Positions 8,918 through 17,974 of a stretch of 64,000 bases of DNA are shown piece after piece; positions within the stretch are counted from its first letter, which is position 1; each line of letters starts with the position of its first letter. Origin of the DNA: Treponema sp. (GTDB lineage: Bacteria > Spirochaetota > Spirochaetia > Treponematales > Treponemataceae); NCBI GenBank assembly GCA_017469785.1, contig JAFUFU010000019.1, forward strand, positions 1 to 64,000, given 5' to 3'. The position numbers and the translations under genes are program-made. The notes beneath the pieces were generated by a model. It was not told the DNA's origin, did no database searches, and saw only the letters and a list, made by a program, of their open reading frames with translations.

Positions 8918-9853
8918 TCAGAAATCCTCGCTCCTGAGCTGGTTTATTGAAGACTTGCCCCTTGTACGGTCAGGTACCCCGCCCCGAATCAAAGGATTAT
9001 TCTTGACGCCTTCCAGCACATCCTGTACATCAAGGAGCATGCTGTTCAGCTGCACCAGTATCGCGTCAACCTCAGGAAGAGCCGTATCGACAATCTGGTC
9101 AGCGTTTCCCGTAATCGAAGTAAGCTCTTCGGAAACAATGGAAATATTTTTAAGGACATCGGACACATCAGTAGTAAGCTCCCTTCCAAGAAGAGCCGGA
9201 ACAGCTCCGTCCTGTGAGTTAAGCGTGTCGGTCAGCACGGAAATGTTATGGGTGATTTCCGTGATACCGGACACAATCTTGTTGATTGGCGTTGAATTCT
9301 CCGACTCGCCTGAAATGGCGCCGTTCAGATTGAACAAAAGTATATTCACATTGTCCATAATCATGGAAACTTTTTTCATGAGAACACCGATGGAATCTTC
9401 CTGAATCTCAATGCGGATTTTCTTTTCGGAAATAAGCTCACGGGCTGCAATCGAATCAATACGATATATCTCGGAACCAGAAGGAAGCAGCCCTGGTCCC
9501 CTTCCAGGATGAAAAATAAAGGACGAGCCGAGACCGATCGGGCTTGTGATAAGCTCGACAAGGGAATTTTCCTTCACGTACTCGCTATAGTCAGCGAGGA
9601 TATAGAATTCAACGCGGGCAGAAGAACCTTCCAGCTTCACGTCGTTGATTTTTCCGATGGGGAAGCCTTTGTAGCTCACATCCATACCGACTGAAAATCC
9701 TGCGCCTGATGTAAAATACGCGTAATAAGTATTTTTTTTGGCAAACCAGTTCTGCTTCGCGCCAATCAGAAAGACAAAGACAACGAGAAGAGCAAGCGCA
9801 AGCAAAGAGAAAAAACCGACTATCTGATCTGCATAACGAATTTTAAATTTCAT
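8918..9853 (-). CDS. MCE/MlaD-family lipid-binding protein
   Basis: A 311-residue protein: one N-terminal membrane helix (~12-32), an MCE domain (~40-120; 'YYAYFTSGAGFSVGMDVSYK', 'GFPIGKINDV', 'SPIGLGSSF') and a long helical C-terminal region ending in 'NPLIRGG', a block common at the end of MCE proteins. MCE proteins form hexameric rings that pass lipids between inner and outer membranes, powered by the MlaE/MlaF-type ABC pair encoded just upstream. It follows the ATPase gene by 23 bp. Confidence 0.9.
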   Translation of the reverse strand: MKFKIRYADQIVGFFSLLALALLVVFVFLIGAKQNWFAKKNTYYAYFTSGAGFSVGMDVSYKGFPIGKINDVKLEGSSARVEFYILADYSEYVKENSLVELITSPIGLGSSFIFHPGRGPGLLPSGSEIYRIDSIAARELISEKKIRIEIQEDSIGVLMKKVSMIMDNVNILLFNLNGAISGESENSTPINKIVSGITEITHNISVLTDTLNSQDGAVPALLGRELTTDVSDVLKNISIVSEELTSITGNADQIVDTALPEVDAILVQLNSMLLDVQDVLEGVKNNPLIRGGVPDRTRGKSSINQLRSEDF

Positions 9854-9876
9854 ACTTTATTCTTACAGTTTACATT

Positions 9877-10539
9877 CTATTCGCTTAACAAACCTTCATC
9901 AATAACATAGGCGTGTCCGCCGATTGCATTTACAAAAGAAGTGCTGTGACTGACATAAATGACCGTATTTCCCCGGTCGATGAAATCATGAAGGATTCCG
10001 AGTATTATGGAGCCGTTTTTTTTATCCAAAGACTCGGTACATTCATCCAGAAAGAGAGTGCTGGGATTGTTTATCAAGGCACGGGCAAAGGCGATTTTTT
10101 TCTGCTCACCCATCGAAAGGTCAACAGGCCGCAGATTCAGGGCCTTGTCATAGTGCAGGAGCTCGCAGATTTCATGGATGCGCTGCAAGCGGACTTCTTT
10201 TGGCATGTCAGGATTATGGGTCTGCAGGGGAAGATTGAGATTCTGCAGGATGTCCAGGTTCGCCCAGAGAGCGGCGTCCTGAAATACGAAGGCACACTCC
10301 CTCCTGAACTTTTTGTTCGACGAGTTGTTCATTGACTGGATATCAACGTCATTATAAAAGACTTTACCGTAACTAGGGACAAGAACTCCGGCAATAAGCT
10401 TTAAAAGCGTTGACTTCCCGCTTCCTGAGCGTCCGGACAGATAATTTACGGAGCCGGAATCAATCGACAGGGAAATTCCCCTGATGACCTCCTTGTTTTT
10501 TGAACTGAAATGCACGTTCTCAACCCTGAAAAGACTCAT
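9877..10539 (-). CDS. ABC transporter ATPase, MlaF-like
   Basis: A 220-residue ABC ATPase. Walker A is 'SGRSGSGKSTLL', the signature is 'LSMGEQKKIAFARAL' and Walker B is 'TLFLDECTESLD', followed by 'IYVSHSTSF' as the H-loop. The signature reads LSMGEQ where LSGGQ is usual, as in some LolD/MlaF-type proteins. It lies between the MlaE-like permease and the MCE protein and should energise lipid movement in that complex. Confidence 0.9.
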   Translation of the reverse strand: MSLFRVENVHFSSKNKEVIRGISLSIDSGSVNYLSGRSGSGKSTLLKLIAGVLVPSYGKVFYNDVDIQSMNNSSNKKFRRECAFVFQDAALWANLDILQNLNLPLQTHNPDMPKEVRLQRIHEICELLHYDKALNLRPVDLSMGEQKKIAFARALINNPSTLFLDECTESLDKKNGSIILGILHDFIDRGNTVIYVSHSTSFVNAIGGHAYVIDEGLLSE

Positions 10540-10554
10540 TGTTTCCCCCAGCTG

Positions 10555-11331
10555 CTACAGAATTGACAGGACTATTATCAGAACATCGCAGAGAATGATA
10601 CCGACAAAAGACTTGGAGACAGCCTGAATGCCGGCGATAGGAATCTCAGTGGATGCGCGCTCAACATTGAAACCATAATAAGTTGCCGTGATTGAAATAA
10701 TCATACCGAACAGAAGGCTTTTGACTATGGAAGTAAGCAGCATAAAGAGAGAAAAAGTTTTCAGAAGATTGTCCACATAACCATAGGAAGCGACAGGATT
10801 GACGAACTGAGTTACAACCACAGGCCCGATAAGCCCGCAGAATGAAAAATACAGATTGAGGAAGAATACGGAAAGAGTGACGCCAATGAAGCGCGGGACT
10901 ACCAGATAATCAATCGGGTCAATTCCGCATGCGACGAGACTCTCGATTTGATGGGACGTTACCATTCCGCCAAGTTCCGTAGCAATAGCCGTAGAAGAGC
11001 GGGCCGTCACAACAAAGGCGACAAGAAGCGGTCCAAGCTCGCGGACAACGATAACCGTCAGAAGATTGTAAATGAGAGAATCCTGTCCAATGGAGAGAAG
11101 GAAAGAATATCCCAGTATATAGAGGGCCGAGCCGAGGGAAAAAGAAAGAACGGCAATAATCGGCAGCGCCTCGATAAAAGTGAAGAGGAGCTGCATTATC
11201 AGGACTTTTCTGGCCCCCTTCTCACGGTGAAAAAATATTACGGCAGAGACAAAAATCCGGCCGATATAGCCAAGCAGATACGGAAGAGAATATATATAGG
11301 CAAGGACATCAGAGCCGATTTTTTTAATCAA
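10555..11331 (-). CDS. ABC transporter permease, MlaE family
   Basis: A 258-residue permease with five or six membrane helices and the MlaE family core 'ELGPLLVAFVVTARSSTAIA', 'ELGGMVTSHQIESL' and 'GIDPIDYLVVPR'. It is the inner-membrane part of the MCE lipid transporter. The start is TTG 11331, supported by a GGAG Shine-Dalgarno at 11342-11339, seven bases away; no in-frame ATG fits the conserved N-terminus. It is the first gene of the minus-strand run and is divergent from glgC. Confidence 0.9.
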   Translation of the reverse strand: MIKKIGSDVLAYIYSLPYLLGYIGRIFVSAVIFFHREKGARKVLIMQLLFTFIEALPIIAVLSFSLGSALYILGYSFLLSIGQDSLIYNLLTVIVVRELGPLLVAFVVTARSSTAIATELGGMVTSHQIESLVACGIDPIDYLVVPRFIGVTLSVFFLNLYFSFCGLIGPVVVTQFVNPVASYGYVDNLLKTFSLFMLLTSIVKSLLFGMIISITATYYGFNVERASTEIPIAGIQAVSKSFVGIILCDVLIIVLSIL

Positions 11332-11427
11332 AAGACATCTCCAGAATGTTTACCCTAATAATAGCATAACTTATCTCGTGAAACCATAAATTCACACCAA
11401 AAAAAATTGAAATTCATTTTAAATAAT

Positions 11428-11456
11428 TTGCATTCTCGATTCTTTGGAGTTATGAT
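11428..11456 (+). promoter_or_regulatory. sigma70-type promoter of glgC
   Basis: TTGCAT at 11428-11433, a 17-bp spacer, then TATGAT at 11451-11456. The predicted transcript starts near 11463, about 36 bases before the glgC ATG, with an AGGAG Shine-Dalgarno in between. Upstream DNA is very A/T rich. Confidence 0.65.
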
Positions 11457-11498
11457 TATAAGACAATTATTTTTTTATATTTTCAGGAGCGTAGCATT

Positions 11499-12809
11499 AT
11501 GGCAAACACAAAAGAACCTCGCGTTTTGGCAATTATCTTGGGCGGCGGTAAAGGAACACGTCTTTACCCTCTTACAAAAGAACGCTCTAAGCCTGCGGTT
11601 CCATTCGGCGGTAAATATCGTATCGTCGACATTCCAATTTCAAACTGTATCAACTCAGGATACCGAAAAATCTACCTCCTCACGCAATTCAACTCAGCCT
11701 CACTGCATCACCACATCACGAATTCATACAATTTCGACCGTTTCTCAAAAGGATTCGTCGAAATTCTTGCTGCCGAGCAGACCCTTGAGCACTCAGGCTG
11801 GTTTGAAGGCACCGCAGATGCAGTCCGCAAGAACTTCATCCACTTCAAGTCACAGAATCCCACACATTACATCATCCTTTCTGGCGACCAGCTGTACCGT
11901 ATGGATTTAAAGGCTTTCATGGACAGCCACATCGCAAGCGGCGCTGACATTACGATCGCAACGACAGCCGTCAACGAGCAAGACGCAACAGGATTCGGCA
12001 TCATGAAGATTGACAGCAAAAACGCAATCACTGAATTCATCGAAAAGCCATCCGTAGAAACACTCAACAGCGGCAACTGGAAGATTCCGAAAGAAGCCCG
12101 GGGCAACCTTCCAAAAGAAAAAGAATACCTGGCCTCAATGGGCATCTACATTTTCAACGCAAAGACAATGGAAGAAACCCTTGACAATGACCTCACTGAT
12201 TTCGGAAAGGAAATCATCCCACGCGCCATCAAGAACAAGAAGGTCAACTCTTATATTTTTGACGGCTACTGGGAAGACATCGGTACCATCCGCAGCTTCT
12301 ACAACGCTACCCTTGAGCTTACAAAAGACATTCCTCCATTCAATTTCTACGATGCAGACGCTCCTATCTACACCCATATGCGCAATCTTCCGCCGCCAAA
12401 AATCAACGGCGCGCCACACATCGAAAAGAGCCTGCTCTCAGAAGGATGTGTACTCATCAACAGCAAAATGGTCAAAAATTCCGTCATCGGTGTCCGAACA
12501 ATCATCTGCGAGGGCGCGGAGCTTGACGGTGTAATCACCATGGGTGCTGATTTCTACGAAAACGAAGAGCGCAAAGCTGAAAACGTCACTTCAAAACGTC
12601 CGAATGTCGGCATCGGCAAGAACTGTAAAATCTCAAAGACCATCATCGACAAAGACGCCGCAATCGGAGACGACTGCCGCATCAATGTTGACGGCAAAAA
12701 ATATCCGGACGGCGAGAACAAGCTTCCGAACGGGGTCTACTTCTACAGCTCTGACGGCATCATCGTCATAAGAAAAGGCTCTGTCATCCCGTCAGGAACC
12801 GTAATCTAA
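11499..12809 (+). CDS. glgC: Glucose-1-phosphate adenylyltransferase (ADP-glucose pyrophosphorylase)
   Basis: A 436-residue enzyme that makes ADP-glucose from glucose-1-phosphate and ATP, the committed step of bacterial glycogen synthesis. The nucleotidyltransferase signature 'GGGKGTRLYPLT' is at residues 15-26; 'KPAVPFGGKYRIVDI' and 'LSGDQLYRMD' follow. A left-handed beta-helix fills the C-terminal ~140 residues. The start has a clear AGGAG Shine-Dalgarno. Near the C-terminus (~350-415) there is an insertion with 'ADFYENEERKAENVTSKRP', as in plant and spirochaete-type enzymes. It stands alone, divergent from the Mla operon. Confidence 0.96.
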   Translation: MANTKEPRVLAIILGGGKGTRLYPLTKERSKPAVPFGGKYRIVDIPISNCINSGYRKIYLLTQFNSASLHHHITNSYNFDRFSKGFVEILAAEQTLEHSGWFEGTADAVRKNFIHFKSQNPTHYIILSGDQLYRMDLKAFMDSHIASGADITIATTAVNEQDATGFGIMKIDSKNAITEFIEKPSVETLNSGNWKIPKEARGNLPKEKEYLASMGIYIFNAKTMEETLDNDLTDFGKEIIPRAIKNKKVNSYIFDGYWEDIGTIRSFYNATLELTKDIPPFNFYDADAPIYTHMRNLPPPKINGAPHIEKSLLSEGCVLINSKMVKNSVIGVRTIICEGAELDGVITMGADFYENEERKAENVTSKRPNVGIGKNCKISKTIIDKDAAIGDDCRINVDGKKYPDGENKLPNGVYFYSSDGIIVIRKGSVIPSGTVI

Positions 12810-12826
12810 TAAGGCACTGCGCTCTC

Positions 12827-12868
12827 GTGCTGTCCAACAGAAGGCATAATCGCCACTTTGGACAGCAC
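12827..12868 (+). terminator. Hairpin between glgC and the J-domain gene
   Basis: GTGCTGTCCA (12827-12836) and TGGACAGCAC (12859-12868) form a perfect 10-bp stem with a 22-base loop, starting 18 bases after the glgC stop. No T-run follows, so it may be a weak or Rho-independent-like attenuator or an mRNA-stability hairpin rather than a full terminator. Confidence 0.5.
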
Positions 12869-12892
12869 TGATTCATGGCATAAGAACAAGAC

Positions 12893-13261
12893 ATGGCACA
12901 TTCAATGTTCGACAAGCTGGGAGAGCTCCTGAGCGAGGCACTTGACAACGGAGCGCTGCCGATTCAGGAACAGATAGCAAATGACGGCTCCGCTCCCCCG
13001 CCAGGCAGCAAGACCTCAGAAAAAATCGAAGCGATTCCACTGCCAGCCCATGTAAAAGCGGCTTTTGAATCCATTTCGATTCCTGAAGACGCAGGCTTTG
13101 ACGAGGCAAAAAGAATTTATCACGAAAAATTGATGTACTATCACCCTGACCTGAGAAACGACAACCCAGTTCTACAGAAAGTCGCAAAGGACAAGACCGA
13201 AAAACTGCTCAAAAACTGGCAACACGTTGAAGAATGGTTCAAAAATCAGGCGACAGACTAG
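12893..13261 (+). CDS. Small J-domain (DnaJ-like) protein
   Basis: A 122-residue protein. The C-terminal ~65 residues form a J-domain: helix 'DEAKRIYHEKLMYYHPD' with the invariant HPD tripeptide, and the following helix 'DKTEKLLKNWQHVEEWF'. There is no glycine/phenylalanine, zinc-finger or substrate domain, so it is a type III J-protein that could recruit DnaK to one specific client. The N-terminal ~60 residues are not recognised. It ends 3 bp before the convergent end of the motility operon, so a link to flagellar assembly is possible but only by position. Confidence 0.7.
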   Translation: MAHSMFDKLGELLSEALDNGALPIQEQIANDGSAPPPGSKTSEKIEAIPLPAHVKAAFESISIPEDAGFDEAKRIYHEKLMYYHPDLRNDNPVLQKVAKDKTEKLLKNWQHVEEWFKNQATD

Positions 13262-13264
13262 AAA

Positions 13265-14017
13265 TCAGGAATTCATATCAAGAACAAGCTGGACTTCCGT
13301 AGTCGAGCTGCCGAGATTACGGGCAATCTCCTCGACAGAGTGTCCTGCAAAATGAAGGTCCTTCACCAATTGCGCGAAACTCTGCTTGGGATATACAGGC
13401 TCATCAGCATAAGTAACATTGCCGCCGATTACAGGCACCGCCGCATAGGAAGAGCCGTCAGACTCAACACGGAACATAGTCCCGGAATCAGAAACGATTT
13501 GCCGGGAGTCATCGGATTCAGCCTGCTCGAACAAGTCCCCCTGCTCCACGTGGGAAGACTTCACCTGTCGAGAGCCTTCAGCCGTAAGCTCATATTGATT
13601 CCCGGCTTGAAGTGCTGCCGAAATATTCTGAGGCTGGTTTCGCATGTACTGCTGAGCCGCGCGCCCGCTGGCTCCTCCTTTAAAGCTTGCCGTAGCGTGT
13701 TTTTTTGCCTGCATCGCTGAGTCTATTTTATTCTGATAAGAGAGAGCCGCCCTCTGGCTTTCAAGCTCACGTTTTGCAAGCTCCACATGGCGGTCAGCTT
13801 CGGCAACCACCGCTTTAAGCTGCTTGATTCTGTCCTCAATAAGCTCAATGTTGCGACCGGCATTATGGTTGATGTCGGCAATCATCCGATCCATCTGCTC
13901 CCGTGTCGAGGCAATGATATCATCAGTAGAAAAAATTTTCTTGAATTTTATAAAAAACACACCCCAAAGGCTTATATTCAATACGCAAAAAAAAGCCGCG
14001 ATAAAAACAACAATCAT
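13265..14017 (-). CDS. Conserved membrane-anchored protein at the end of the motility operon
   Basis: A 250-residue protein: one N-terminal membrane helix (1-22), a coiled coil (~35-100; 'IELIEDRIKQLKAVVAEADR'), a low-complexity Gln/Ala-rich middle, and a C-terminal small helical domain with 'GHSVEEIARNLGSSTTEVQLVL', which looks like a helix-turn-helix fold. It is the last gene of the motility operon, 6 bp behind its neighbour. Spirochaete motility operons carry such uncharacterised genes after fapA. The HTH-like tail on a membrane-anchored coiled coil resembles DUF2802-type flagellar operon proteins; the function is unknown. Confidence 0.7.
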   Translation of the reverse strand: MIVVFIAAFFCVLNISLWGVFFIKFKKIFSTDDIIASTREQMDRMIADINHNAGRNIELIEDRIKQLKAVVAEADRHVELAKRELESQRAALSYQNKIDSAMQAKKHATASFKGGASGRAAQQYMRNQPQNISAALQAGNQYELTAEGSRQVKSSHVEQGDLFEQAESDDSRQIVSDSGTMFRVESDGSSYAAVPVIGGNVTYADEPVYPKQSFAQLVKDLHFAGHSVEEIARNLGSSTTEVQLVLDMNS

Positions 14018-14023
14018 TGATAT

Positions 14024-14353
14024 TTACCTTTCTATATCTATATGAAGTCCCAGATACGACTCACGGATTTCCGAGGGGCGACTCTGCTCATCGTCTTTTT
14101 GCTCCTGACGCCGTCTTTTTCCGTTTTGACCGTAGGAAGAAGAATTATGCCCCTCGTCATTGATTCCGCTTGATTTAGCCTCATTATCTGCCGCCTTGTG
14201 AACCTGCGATGCTTTCTCCGTATTCTGCTGGATAATCTTAGACTCCTGAAGCTGCTGTGCAAGTACAAGTCCCTGCTGCTGATGAGAAACAGTTCGGGCA
14301 ACATTATTCATGTTTGCATACATTGTCTGCAAGTCCAGCGGCGAAACTCCCAT
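14024..14353 (-). CDS. Small conserved motility-operon protein, hydrophilic
   Basis: A 109-residue protein. The N-terminal ~50 residues are helical and contain 'SPLDLQTMYANMNNVAR'; the rest is charged and low complexity (GKRRRQEQKDDEQ). Its ATG overlaps the fapA stop by one base, so it is translationally coupled. I do not recognise a family. The heptad-like, glutamine-rich helix suggests a binding partner of a flagellar component. Confidence 0.65.
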   Translation of the reverse strand: MGVSPLDLQTMYANMNNVARTVSHQQQGLVLAQQLQESKIIQQNTEKASQVHKAADNEAKSSGINDEGHNSSSYGQNGKRRRQEQKDDEQSRPSEIRESYLGLHIDIER

Positions 14354-16314
14354 TAGCTGTACCCCTCAGGACCCTTTATGTCCTCAAGATTCGGCTGCTC
14401 ATACTTTCCACGCCTGACAAAGCCGTCTTCGTAGAAGAATATAACGCTCTTGGTATCGGCACGAATCTCGTCTTTTTCATCCCTGACAAAAATCTTTACG
14501 CCGGAATACACTGTTCCAGAGGCATAAACCTTACCGATATTCTTCAGCTCGCGCAAACGCCCCTGTATTTTTTCAATTTCTTCGTTGTAACGAATGTTTT
14601 CTTCAAGGATTTCGTTTTTCTGCTCGTTGAGAGAAACAAGGCTCTCCTCCTTTTCTTTTGGAAGAGACTTTCGCACTTTTTTCATGTTATCAAGAGTCGC
14701 GATATTCAGTTCAAGATCATCGAGAATCTTAATGTTGTTATTCTGCATCTCAAGCAGTTCTTCAAGACGCTTTTTGGCCCGCGGATCGAAACCGACAGAA
14801 ATCACTGTCTCTGTTCCGCCGCCTTCCGAGCCGATATTCTTTGCAATGACAGCTTCCGTGGCGAAGAGATTTCCGCCTGTAATCTGCGCGCGTTTTCCGT
14901 TGAGGATAATCTTTTTTTGGGCCGACACCTCGCTGTTCATGATTGAGTCTGTCACGATGATATTTTCTTCGACCTGAACGGTTGTGTTCTGAATGAACTT
15001 CGCCCAAAGGGAACCGCCGCAGACAATCCGACCTTCATCGCGGCCGATGATTCCGGAAGAAACGATGATATCGCCGTCTGACTCAAGCGTACATTTTCCG
15101 ACAGTTCCAGAAACTTCGATATTGCCGGAAGCCTTGACATTGAAACCGTCCTCGACAGCTCCCTTGACAATGACAGTCCCAAGGAATGTGATGTTACCAG
15201 TTTTGATATTGACGCCGTCAACTTCCATGATTGGCTCGACACAAACTTTATCGTTGATGAGGAGAACCTGCCCGTTGGCGTCTGCGAGTATCGTTCGACC
15301 GTCAGAATCGACGCGGACATTTTTTCCGAGAGGCAGCTGAATGTCACGGCCATTTTTAGCCTCAAGATAGCGGCCGTACAAGGTCTTGCCGGGTTTTCCC
15401 TGCTCCGCAAGCATTTTCTGAGCAAGAGGCTGCCCCTCGACAACGTTTTGTATAAGGTTAAGCTCTTTAAAATCTACCTGACCGTTTGCTGCCTGTTTTG
15501 CGCGGATTTTAGAGCGGTCAGTCTCAAAATTATATGTTATATATGCATCCTTGCCGTCAATCGGAAGCACTGCCTCGGCAACAACAACCGGCTCGTTATA
15601 GGAAGGCTTGTCGACAAGAGCCTGAATCTTTTCATCCGAGATTCCGGCAACGACTCCCTGCTGGGTAAGTGCCTTTTTAATCTGCTCCACCGTAATGTCG
15701 GCGCCGCCAATTGACGGAGGATTTATCGTTGCCGTAGCTTTCATCTCATCATTTGAAATATCAATGACAAAGATAGCATCAGCCGAAGCCTCGTGATTAT
15801 ATTCACCTATAACCTGATATTCCTCAGAACCGTTCTTGACAAGAGTTCGGACCAAATCGGCATTGAAATTCGCCGTATCCGGGCGGTTCAAATCCTCAAG
15901 CACGACATCCGCGTCGACAGGTTTTCCATCACCCACTGGCGGCAATACTTTGAGCATAATGTCCGTTCCGAAATGGTGGATATAGTATTCGCCGTCACGA
16001 GATACGATTTTCTGAATATCCTCTTCGTCCTCAGACTCAATGACCTCACCGTTTTTGCCGACAACAACCTTCTTGACCGTGTCAGGATTCTGGTAGATTT
16101 TCAAAAACCATGGCTTTTTCGCAATTCCCATAAAGCCATCAAAACCACGCTCAAGAACCTCATACTCAAGGTTCGCGACCCGGGTATCAAATTGAACGGC
16201 AGCATCGGCAAGAGCCTCGTCCAGAGTATCGGCACGCACTTCGATGAAGTGGATTTCCTTGTCCTTTTCGAGAAAGCCTGCCATATCTTTGCGAATCGCG
16301 TCAAGAGTTACCAT
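14353..16314 (-). CDS. fapA: Flagellar assembly protein A (FapA, DUF342)
   Basis: A 653-residue FapA-type protein. It has an N-terminal Jag-N-like segment (~20-65; 'VRADTLDEALADAAVQFD'), then the FapA region with beta-helix repeats ('GNIEVSGTVGKCTLESDGDI', 'GIIGRDEGRIVCGGSLWAKF') and a coiled coil near the C-terminus (~510-600). FapA proteins bear on flagellar assembly and polarity in several phyla. It starts 3 bp after the sigma28 stop. The long form with a Jag-like head is common in spirochaetes. Confidence 0.85.
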   Translation of the reverse strand: MVTLDAIRKDMAGFLEKDKEIHFIEVRADTLDEALADAAVQFDTRVANLEYEVLERGFDGFMGIAKKPWFLKIYQNPDTVKKVVVGKNGEVIESEDEEDIQKIVSRDGEYYIHHFGTDIMLKVLPPVGDGKPVDADVVLEDLNRPDTANFNADLVRTLVKNGSEEYQVIGEYNHEASADAIFVIDISNDEMKATATINPPSIGGADITVEQIKKALTQQGVVAGISDEKIQALVDKPSYNEPVVVAEAVLPIDGKDAYITYNFETDRSKIRAKQAANGQVDFKELNLIQNVVEGQPLAQKMLAEQGKPGKTLYGRYLEAKNGRDIQLPLGKNVRVDSDGRTILADANGQVLLINDKVCVEPIMEVDGVNIKTGNITFLGTVIVKGAVEDGFNVKASGNIEVSGTVGKCTLESDGDIIVSSGIIGRDEGRIVCGGSLWAKFIQNTTVQVEENIIVTDSIMNSEVSAQKKIILNGKRAQITGGNLFATEAVIAKNIGSEGGGTETVISVGFDPRAKKRLEELLEMQNNNIKILDDLELNIATLDNMKKVRKSLPKEKEESLVSLNEQKNEILEENIRYNEEIEKIQGRLRELKNIGKVYASGTVYSGVKIFVRDEKDEIRADTKSVIFFYEDGFVRRGKYEQPNLEDIKGPEGYS

Positions 16315-16317
16315 ATA

Positions 16318-17115
16318 TTAGAAAATTCCTTTTCTGAAATTTGTCAATTTTGCCCTCAAATGAAGATTGGCGTTTGAATGAAGCTGTGAGATACGAGATT
16401 CAGAAACATCAAGAACCTGTCCAATTTCCTTGAAGGTCAAATCCTCATGATAGTACAAAACAATCACCATCTTTTCTTTTTCGGGAAGCTCATTGATTGC
16501 CTGAATTATGACTTTGCGGATTTCTTCCCGCTCAACCTGAACATCAGGATTGAGGCTCTGCGGAGACTCAATTGAATCGCCGATAGAAAGATGGTCAGAA
16601 TCATCGCCAGAATACCACACGTCATTAAGAGAAAGCACTGAAGTTCCGCTCACCTTCATGACAGTGTGCTGATACTCTTCAAGGGACAGATTCATTTCCT
16701 TTGCGATTTCTTCATCGGTAGCAGGCCGGGACAAGCGTGACTCAAGGCCAGAAATAACGTCTTCAATTTCACGGGATTTCTGACGGACAGAACGGGGAAC
16801 CCAATCAAGCTGACGCATTTCGTCAAAAATCGCCCCCCTGATTCTGGTAACCGCATAGGTCTTGAATTTTACTTTTTTGTCCAAATCATATTTACTGATT
16901 GCATCCAAAAGACCAAACTGACCGAAACCAACCAAATCATCAAATTCCATGCTGGCAGGAAGTCCCACGGATACTTTTCCTGCAACATATTTTACCAAAG
17001 GCATATACTTACGGATGATTTTATCCCTGAGAGATGCAGACTTAGTCTTTTTAAATTCCTCCCAAAGAGCGTCTTCTTCTTCATCATTGATAAACTGAAT
17101 TTTTGTATTATCCAT
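16318..17115 (-). CDS. fliA: RNA polymerase sigma factor, FliA/WhiG type (sigma28)
   Basis: A 265-residue sigma factor: region 2 'DLVGFGQFGLLDAISKYD' and 'FKTYAVTRIRGAIFDEMRQLDWVPRS' with the FliA/WhiG-specific DW-PRS block, region 3 (~110-160), and region 4 'LTFKEIGQVLDVSESRISQL'. Sigma28 directs late flagellar genes such as flagellins. The start has an AAAGGTG Shine-Dalgarno. Its place between fleN and fapA matches the spirochaete motility operon. Confidence 0.94.
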   Translation of the reverse strand: MDNTKIQFINDEEEDALWEEFKKTKSASLRDKIIRKYMPLVKYVAGKVSVGLPASMEFDDLVGFGQFGLLDAISKYDLDKKVKFKTYAVTRIRGAIFDEMRQLDWVPRSVRQKSREIEDVISGLESRLSRPATDEEIAKEMNLSLEEYQHTVMKVSGTSVLSLNDVWYSGDDSDHLSIGDSIESPQSLNPDVQVEREEIRKVIIQAINELPEKEKMVIVLYYHEDLTFKEIGQVLDVSESRISQLHSNANLHLRAKLTNFRKGIF

Positions 17116-17126
17116 ATATTACACCT

Positions 17127-17912
17127 TTAATTATCTTTTGCCAGCAATGTCTGAATAGCCTTTGCCATGACAGACGTGTCGCCGCTGATAGGCTGCTCAT
17201 GCATTTTTGCCCCGCCAGTAGCAAAATCCGTATCACTGATTACTTCATCCTCAGGATCCGTGTCAGAGGCCACGCCCTCAGAAGAATCTGCAAATCCCAT
17301 ATTTCCAATGTCAGGAAGTTCGTCAAGTGAGCCAGAAGGACCCGAAGCTGCCACAGGTGAAGCCGATGCACTCGCTGTCTCGGCCGCCGACTCAGTCTCA
17401 GCGGGAACCTCAGGAGTTTTTTGCGTATTTGTATTTTCACTCTTGGCTACGCTTCCCAAGCCCATGGGCTGGAAAGAAGCAGCGGAATCATCAGCCAAAG
17501 GAGAAGGCTCCTCAGGAGAAGGCTCCTCGCTCACTCCTGAAGCAACATTCATTACGGGAGAAGTTTTAGCAGGCTTTGATTTATCAGATAAGTCCGCATG
17601 ATGTCCGACCACGGTAAATTTGGGAGAAAGGCCGTCATCCGCAAGATTTTCGTCATCAACAACGATATTCACGACTCCGCCGACGGACTTTTGAGCAAGG
17701 GAATCAGAGTCAACAGATACTGTTCCGCTGCCATCAGAGAGAAATTTTGAATAAACAACACTGACCCCTGCCCCCAAAATCGCGAACAAAAGCGCAAAAA
17801 GAAAAGCTCGCAGCAAGACCTGAGAAAAACGGACATCGGACAGAATTCCTATAAAAAACGACAGAAAAAACCCGATACAACTAAAGATGCATATATTTTT
17901 CGGGTTTATCAT
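17127..17912 (-). CDS. Membrane protein with long acidic low-complexity tail, motility operon
   Basis: A 261-residue protein: two N-terminal membrane helices (~5-25 and ~30-53; 'LLRAFLFALLFAILGAGVSV'), then a Ser/Ala/Glu/Pro-rich tail of about 200 residues, and a short C-terminal helix 'SVMAKAIQTLLAKDN'. The ATG at 17912 is preceded by GGGAGGAG; an upstream TTG start would be poorer. No domain is recognised. Its conserved slot between fleN and sigma28 suggests a spirochaete-specific motility role. Confidence 0.7.
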   Translation of the reverse strand: MINPKNICIFSCIGFFLSFFIGILSDVRFSQVLLRAFLFALLFAILGAGVSVVYSKFLSDGSGTVSVDSDSLAQKSVGGVVNIVVDDENLADDGLSPKFTVVGHHADLSDKSKPAKTSPVMNVASGVSEEPSPEEPSPLADDSAASFQPMGLGSVAKSENTNTQKTPEVPAETESAAETASASASPVAASGPSGSLDELPDIGNMGFADSSEGVASDTDPEDEVISDTDFATGGAKMHEQPISGDTSVMAKAIQTLLAKDN

Positions 17913-17974
17913 ATTCTCCTCCCATAACAATTTTAAAGCAGAAAATTCATTCGGTCAAGTTTTTTTACCCTATA

